Below, one piece after another: positions 6,091 to 9,956 of a DNA stretch of 9,956 bases. The position numbers and the translations under genes are program-made. Each line of letters opens with the position of its first letter. Within the stretch, counting starts at the first letter, position 1. Location of the stretch: assembly GCA_025454715.1 (NCBI GenBank), contig JALONY010000065.1, forward strand, positions 1 to 9,956, read 5' to 3'. Source of the DNA: Anaerolineae bacterium (GTDB lineage Bacteria; Chloroflexota; Anaerolineae; Aggregatilineales; Phototrophicaceae). The notes under the pieces were generated by a model. It was not told where the DNA came from. It saw only the letters and a list, made by a program, of their open reading frames with translations, and did not search any database.

Positions 6091-7011
6091 ATGAACGGAA
6101 GCATGAACCAGCATCACACCCCGCCCCCCACCCCGCCCGACGCCCCGCGTGATTTGCTGGGCGCTTACGCCATCGGTGCGACCGACGCGGACGAAGCGGC
6201 TCGTGTGCGTGAGTACCTGCACAACACCCCCGAGGCACAAGCCGATTTGGGCGACGCGGCCATGACAGCCGCCCTGATGATGGCCGCCGTGCCCCGCCGC
6301 GACCCACCCCCCGCCCTGCGTGATAAGCTGTTGCAAGCCGCCCGCGCAACCTCGGCCAGCCAGCCGACCCAGCGCACCCAGCCCGTCCGCCCACCCGCAC
6401 CGACCTTGCAAGCCCTCCCCAAGGTGGTCTCACCACCCGTGCAGCCCCCCACAGCCCGCGCCCGCACCCCGTGGGTTGCGTGGGTGGCGGGTGCCGCTGC
6501 CGCCGTCCTGCTGTTCATGAACGTGTATTGGATGTCGGAGGTCAACAGCCTGCGCGCCCGCCAAGCCGACCTCGAGCGCCAATCCGCCGAGCAAGTGGCC
6601 AGCCTGCAAGCCCAGTCCGACGCCCAATTGGCGCAAATCGAGCAAATCAAGCAAGCCGAGATGAACGAGGCCATGACCCTGATGGTCAGCGGCGCAAAGG
6701 CCGAATTGATGGACGACGATGGCGAAATGCGCGCCATGGTGATGTGGGAGCCCGGCCAAGCCGAGGGCGTGATGTTCACCCACAGCCTGCCCAGCCTCGA
6801 CGACACCCGCACCTATCAGCTCTGGCTGATTGACGAGCAAGGCAACCCCATCAGCGCGGGCACCTTCACCGTCGATAACGACGGGCGCGCAACCCTGATG
6901 TTCAGCGCAGCCGACGCCCTCGACGCCTTCGCAGGGTTGGGCATCTCGGTCGAGCCGATGGGCGGTAGCCCGACACCGACCACCACCCCCTTGGCGCTGG
7001 CACAGCTCTAG
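6091..7011 (+). CDS. RskA-type membrane anti-sigma factor
   Basis: A 306-aa single-pass membrane protein expected to bind the upstream sigma factor and release it on an envelope signal. The cytoplasmic anti-sigma domain (about 19-85) begins DLLGAYAIGATDADEAARV, typical of RskA/RsrA-like helices, but has no HxxxCxxC zinc motif. A proline-rich linker (about 91-127) leads to one membrane helix (128-146). A predicted coiled coil rich in Gln, Ala and Glu (148-192) precedes the extracytoplasmic RskA domain (about 195-300), with YQLWLIDEQGNPISAGTF (242-259) and a C-terminal EPMGGSPTPT. Known relatives are controlled by stepwise proteolysis; whether this one is cannot be seen. The start may be 6091 or 6103; neither has a good ribosome site at normal spacing. 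It follows the sigma gene by 127 bases and ends before a strong terminator. Confidence 0.92.
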   Translation: MNGSMNQHHTPPPTPPDAPRDLLGAYAIGATDADEAARVREYLHNTPEAQADLGDAAMTAALMMAAVPRRDPPPALRDKLLQAARATSASQPTQRTQPVRPPAPTLQALPKVVSPPVQPPTARARTPWVAWVAGAAAAVLLFMNVYWMSEVNSLRARQADLERQSAEQVASLQAQSDAQLAQIEQIKQAEMNEAMTLMVSGAKAELMDDDGEMRAMVMWEPGQAEGVMFTHSLPSLDDTRTYQLWLIDEQGNPISAGTFTVDNDGRATLMFSAADALDAFAGLGISVEPMGGSPTPTTTPLALAQL

Positions 7012-7035
7012 CCCTCCATCGCGCACGATACCCTC

Positions 7036-7063
7036 AAAAGGCGACCCGACCGGTCGCCTTTTT
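7036..7063 (+). terminator. Intrinsic terminator after the sigma/anti-sigma genes
   Basis: An 11-bp perfect stem (AAAAGGCGACC 7036-7046 with GGTCGCCTTTT 7052-7062), 5-base loop, and a run of five T (7059-7063), 25 bases after the anti-sigma stop. The A-run on the left arm would also allow termination on the other strand. Confidence 0.9.
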
Positions 7064-7097
7064 GAGTCGCCGCCCCCTAAGACCAATAGCGCCAATC

Positions 7098-7124
7098 CCC
7101 CAACGTTTGGGGCTACACTACACT
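7098..7124 (+). promoter_or_regulatory. Possible promoter and operator of the MFS gene
   Basis: A perfect inverted repeat CCCCAA-CGT-TTGGGG (7098-7112) lies directly before TACACTACACT, which holds two overlapping -10-like TACACT boxes (7114-7119, 7119-7124). No -35 box is recognisable. The palindrome would sit in the spacer, a usual place for repressors of drug-efflux genes. Weak evidence overall. Confidence 0.35.
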
Positions 7125-7184
7125 TCATCGGCGCAGTCGTGCGCCCGTTTCTCGCCAATGCAAGACAGTGGAAAGCCTTCGCTC

Positions 7185-8488
7185 ATGTCCCAAGCCGCCC
7201 CCCAAGGCCTCGACCGCCGTTTGGTCACGATCCTAGCCATCGTGTTTGCCCAGTTGTTGGGCGCGTCGATGATCCTGCCCGTCCTCACCCTCTACGCCAC
7301 CAACCAGCTCGGGATGCCCAAAGAAACCGCCCCCTTGCTGCAAGCCGCCTTCTTCATTGCCCAGTTCATCGCGGGCCCCTATTTGGGGCGCTGGAGTGAC
7401 CGCTACGGGCGCGTGCCGATTTTGCTCATCAGCCAAATCGGCACGGTCATCAGCTACTTGATGATCGCCTTTTCGCCCAGCATCGCGATGCTGTTCGCCT
7501 CGCGCATCCTCGACGGCATCACCGGCGGCAACATCATCGTCGCCCAAGCCTACATCATCGACATCACCCCGCGTGAGAAGCGCACGCAAGCCATCGGCCT
7601 CATTTTCGCGGTGTTCGGCGTCGGCTTCATCATCGGCCCCAGCCTCGGTGGGGCGCTGGCCGCCATCATCGGCCAACAAGGCGTGTTCTTGGCCGCGGCC
7701 ATCGTCACCCTCATCCCGACCATCATGACCCAATTCACCCTCAACGAGACGCTGACCGCCGAGGAGCGCATCGCCAACCGCGCCAGCGCCCCGCTCAGCT
7801 TCAAGGCCATGTTGTCCAACGCCACCGTGCTCAACGTCTTGCTGATTACCGCGTTGGGCAGTTTCGGCCTCGGCGTCGTGCAATCCACGCTGGCGTTTTA
7901 TGGCCAAGACATCCTGTTCGCAGGAAAAGACGAGGGCACCGTCAACCTCGGGGTCGGCTTGCTATTGGGCGCGGTCGGCCTCGGCCAAACCCTGACCCAA
8001 ACGTTGCTGTTGCGCCGCTTGCTGCGCCGCTATGGCGAGGCACCGCTGGTCTTGGGCGGCACGCGCAGATGTGGTATTTCTTGCTGGCCATGCCGTTCTC
8101 GCTGGCCTTGTTCGGCCAAGACGCCCTGCCGTGGGTGGCCGTCGTCGGTGCCATGAGCTTCGCCATGGGCACCGGCATCATGATGCCGCCCTTGCAAACC
8201 CTCGTGACCTACGCCGCGCCCGACAACGCCCGTGGCGCGGTGGTCGGCCTGACCTCGTCCGCCCAAAGCCTCGGCATCATCGCCGGTACGCTGCTGGCAG
8301 GGCCCATGCTGGTGGTCGAAATCGCCGAGCGCACCTCGGTCTTGCCCTCGCTCATCAACGCGCTGATTTTCTTGGGCTTGGCCTTGCCGTCGTGGCTACT
8401 GGTGCGCCGCTTCGGGTGGAAGCCCAACCCGCGCTTGTCGTTTGGGCAGGCCGCGCCAGAGGCCAAGCCCGCCCCCAGCGCCGACTAG
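7185..8488 (+). pseudogene. MFS drug/proton antiporter (DHA1, TetA-like), broken by a frameshift
   Basis: Twelve-helix major facilitator family efflux protein of the DHA1 type. The first part reads from ATG 7185 (GGAAAG 9 bases upstream; the ATG at 7158 has no ribosome site). Motif A is GRWSDRYGR (68-76) and motif C is GVGFIIGPSLGG (145-156), the antiporter motif of drug exporters. The frame stays homologous through RRYGEAPLVLGGT (to about 8063), then becomes unrelated and stops at 8156. The expected C-terminal helices continue from about 8069 in the -1 frame (MWYFLLAMPFS...) to a TAG at 8486-8488. Adding one base at 8061-8068 restores 434 residues of normal DHA1 length, with no segment missing by comparison with TetA. 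It may be a true pseudogene or a sequencing error. No classic slippery heptamer is present, so programmed frameshifting is unlikely. It ends inside the same CTAG as the convergent flavoprotein gene. Confidence 0.9.
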
Positions 8489-9732
8489 AGCGCGTGGGCA
8501 GCGCTCAGGCCGGCCACATAGCCCGACGCCCACGCCCACTGAAAGTTGTAGCCGCCGATTTGCCCGTCCACATCGCAAATCTCACCGCACACATGGAGTC
8601 CCGAGCACAAACGGGACTCCATCGTCTTCAGGTCGATTTCGCTCAGCGGCACGCCGCCCGCCGTGACCTCGGCATAGGTATAGCCACGGTCGCCCGTCAC
8701 CGGCAACGGGTACGCCGTCAGCGTGCGCCCCAGCGCTTGGCGCTGCGGGCGGGTCAGGGCGTTCAACGGCGCGGACGGGTCGATACCGGCCTCACCTGCG
8801 AGGGTGCGCGTCAAGCGCTCCGGCAAGCGCCCGCCCACCCAGCGCACCAAGCCGGTTTTGCCCGCCCCCAACAAGGCCGCATCCACCGTCTCCGTCGTCA
8901 AATCGGGGAGCCAACACGCGCTCAACGTCGCCTGTGGGTCATCGGCCATCGCCGCCAGCACATAGCGGCTGATGTCGAGCGCGGCGGGGCCGCTCAGGCC
9001 GAAATGCGTGCACAACAGCGCGTTCTCGAAGCTCACCAGCGCCTTGCCGCGCCCATCGCTCAGGGTCAAGCGCACGTCGGCGCTCAAGCCCGATAGTTCG
9101 GTCAGCACATGCCCCTTGGGCAACATCAGCGGCACCAGCGATGGGGTGATGCGCGGCGTCAGGCTGTGGCCGAGCGCTTGGGCGAAGCCATAGCCCGCCC
9201 CGTCCGACCCCGACTTGGGCAAGCTCTTGCCGCCGGTCGCCAAAATCACGCGGCGGGCGGGCAATTCGCCCCACGCCCCGCGCACCAAGAACCCCTCGCC
9301 CTCGCGCTCAATCGCATCGACGCGGCGCGGGTGCCAAATGCGCGCACCGGCCTGCTCGACCGACCGCAACAACGCCTCCAACACCGTGCGCGCTTGGTCG
9401 GTGACGGGGAACAGCTTGCCGTTGGGCTCACGCTTGAGCGGCACGCCCAAGTCCTCGAAAAACGCGACCGTCTCCGGCACGTCGAACCGCTTGAGCACCT
9501 TACGGATGGCCGGGCGGGTGCTGCCCGCATAGGCGCGCTCATCCACTTCGTCATGGGTGACGTTGCACCGCCCACCGCCCGCCACCAAAATTTTCGCGCC
9601 CAGCTTGACCGCGCCATCGAGGGCGACCACGCGCAACGCGGGGTTGCTGCGCGCCGCCCAACACGCGGCCATCAGCCCTGCCGCGCCCGCGCCCACCACC
9701 GCCACATCGGCCAGCTCGTGATACGTCCTCAT
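8485..9732 (-). CDS. HI0933/YhiN-family FAD-dependent oxidoreductase
   Basis: A 415-aa flavoprotein of the HI0933-like family (related to BaiN), cytosolic, with no signal or membrane segment. The N-terminus has the dinucleotide-binding GAGAAG (14-19), followed by the family motif KILVAGGGRCNVT (47-59). An ATGGKSLPKSG-type FAD loop follows in the middle. The C-terminus carries the signature GEICDVDGQIGGYNF (383-397) and QWAWASG (398-404). The acidic residue usually found at the end of the second strand is Asp39. Members are thought to bind FAD and NAD(P)H; the physiological reaction of most is unknown, so none is assigned. The ATG at 9732 overlaps the stop of the upstream small gene by four bases (ATGA) and has only a weak GAAG nearby, so coupled translation is likely. 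Its stop overlaps that of the convergent transporter gene, with no terminator between. Confidence 0.95.
   Translation of the reverse strand: MRTYHELADVAVVGAGAAGLMAACWAARSNPALRVVALDGAVKLGAKILVAGGGRCNVTHDEVDERAYAGSTRPAIRKVLKRFDVPETVAFFEDLGVPLKREPNGKLFPVTDQARTVLEALLRSVEQAGARIWHPRRVDAIEREGEGFLVRGAWGELPARRVILATGGKSLPKSGSDGAGYGFAQALGHSLTPRITPSLVPLMLPKGHVLTELSGLSADVRLTLSDGRGKALVSFENALLCTHFGLSGPAALDISRYVLAAMADDPQATLSACWLPDLTTETVDAALLGAGKTGLVRWVGGRLPERLTRTLAGEAGIDPSAPLNALTRPQRQALGRTLTAYPLPVTGDRGYTYAEVTAGGVPLSEIDLKTMESRLCSGLHVCGEICDVDGQIGGYNFQWAWASGYVAGLSAAHAL
8593..8622. repeat. Perfect 11-bp inverted repeat inside the flavoprotein gene
   Basis: ATGGAGTCCCG (8593-8603) and CGGGACTCCAT (8612-8622) with an 8-base loop, covering codons 371-380 (MESRLCSGLH) of the flavoprotein gene. 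It lacks a T-run on either strand. It may be a chance result of coding constraint or a real mRNA hairpin near the 3' end. Confidence 0.6.
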
Positions 9733-9956
9733 GCTTCGTCGTCATCCAGTTCGCTATCGACAATCTCGAACACCCCGCCAATGAATTCATCGGCGCGTTC
9801 GATCGCGTCAAAGGCTTTGGTATCGTCGTTGTGCATCAAGGCTTGTGTCGCCTCCAGCAATTCCAACGTCGCTTTGGCCACCAACGCCGCCACATCTTGA
9901 TAGTCATGCGGCACAATCAAGCCATTCAGAGCGCTTAAGGCGGCGCGGGTGGCCGC
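9729..9956 (-). CDS. Small acidic helical protein, 5' end beyond window
   Basis: The frame is open from the window edge to a TGA at 9729-9731, giving 75 visible C-terminal residues. A TTG at 9920 could start a 63-aa form, but the frame continues upstream without a stop and has no visible ribosome site, so it is more likely the end of a longer protein. The sequence is alpha-helical in character and ends in an acidic run (ELDDDEA). Phrases such as AFDAIERADEFIGGVFEIV faintly recall PhoU-type helical bundles, but I do not recognise the family. The stop overlaps the flavoprotein ATG as ATGA, indicating an operon with coupled translation. Confidence 0.6.
   Translation of the reverse strand, partial: AATRAALSALNGLIVPHDYQDVAALVAKATLELLEATQALMHNDDTKAFDAIERADEFIGGVFEIVDSELDDDEA

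Noticed and set aside
6430..7158. A 242-codon minus-strand frame opposite the anti-sigma gene
   Set aside because: Its end runs through the terminator at 7036-7063 and its sequence is Gly/His-rich, with no motif; shadow of the RskA gene.
7062..7184. Upstream starts for the MFS gene (TTG 7062, ATG 7158)
   Set aside because: 7062 lies in the terminator T-run and 7158 has no ribosome site; ATG 7185 has GGAAAG at ideal spacing and precedes the first helix.
8051..8057. Programmed -1 frameshifting in the transporter gene
   Set aside because: The bases here do not form an X-XXY-YYZ slippery heptamer and no such heptamer is seen nearby; MFS transporters are not known to use recoding.
8032..9096. 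A 354-codon plus-strand frame across the end of the transporter and the flavoprotein
   Set aside because: It runs through two well-supported genes in the wrong frame and strand, with low-complexity Arg/Ala/Gln-rich translation.

Overview
This is a GC-rich, densely coded bacterial chromosome segment with eight protein genes (seven intact or cut only by the window edge, one frameshifted). There is no rRNA, tRNA, CRISPR array, insertion sequence or prophage. The style of the proteins points to Chloroflexota (Anaerolineae-like): a paired ABC exporter, a TatB-like protein with a proline-rich tail followed by TatC, and a SigK/RskA-type sigma/anti-sigma pair. That assignment is inference; nothing in the window is a phylogenetic marker.

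Left part (1-5196), all on the minus strand. In transcription order it holds a TatB-like protein, TatC, an ABC exporter half with a degenerate catalytic site, and a partner ABC half with the intact catalytic site, running off the left edge. The two ABC proteins look like one heterodimeric exporter. The gap between tatC and the first ABC gene (3678-3861) is the richest regulatory stretch seen here. It has a direct repeat, two sigma70-type promoters each with a 17-bp spacer, a perfect palindrome over one -35 box, and a 10-bp leader hairpin. The gap between the two ABC genes (1761-1874) holds a long stem-loop and three copies of a 9-bp repeat.

Middle part (5197-7063). A 155-bp divergent promoter region separates the tat genes from a plus-strand ECF sigma factor and its RskA-type membrane anti-sigma factor. 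The pair ends at a clear intrinsic terminator. The sigma gene has an extended -10 box placed so that transcription would begin at or next to its first ATG. An inverted repeat sits directly before the anti-sigma start.

Right part (7064-9956). A DHA1-type drug/proton antiporter gene on the plus strand is broken by a one-base frameshift near 8061-8068. It converges on a minus-strand HI0933-type flavoprotein, and both stop codons lie in the same CTAG. The flavoprotein start overlaps by 4 bp the end of a small acidic helical protein whose 5' end lies beyond the window.

The genes share an envelope theme: Tat export, ABC efflux, MFS efflux, and an extracytoplasmic-function sigma factor with a membrane anti-sigma factor. 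Whether they are co-regulated cannot be read from the sequence. I see no clearly new multi-gene system; the unexplained material is mostly in the intergenic regions.
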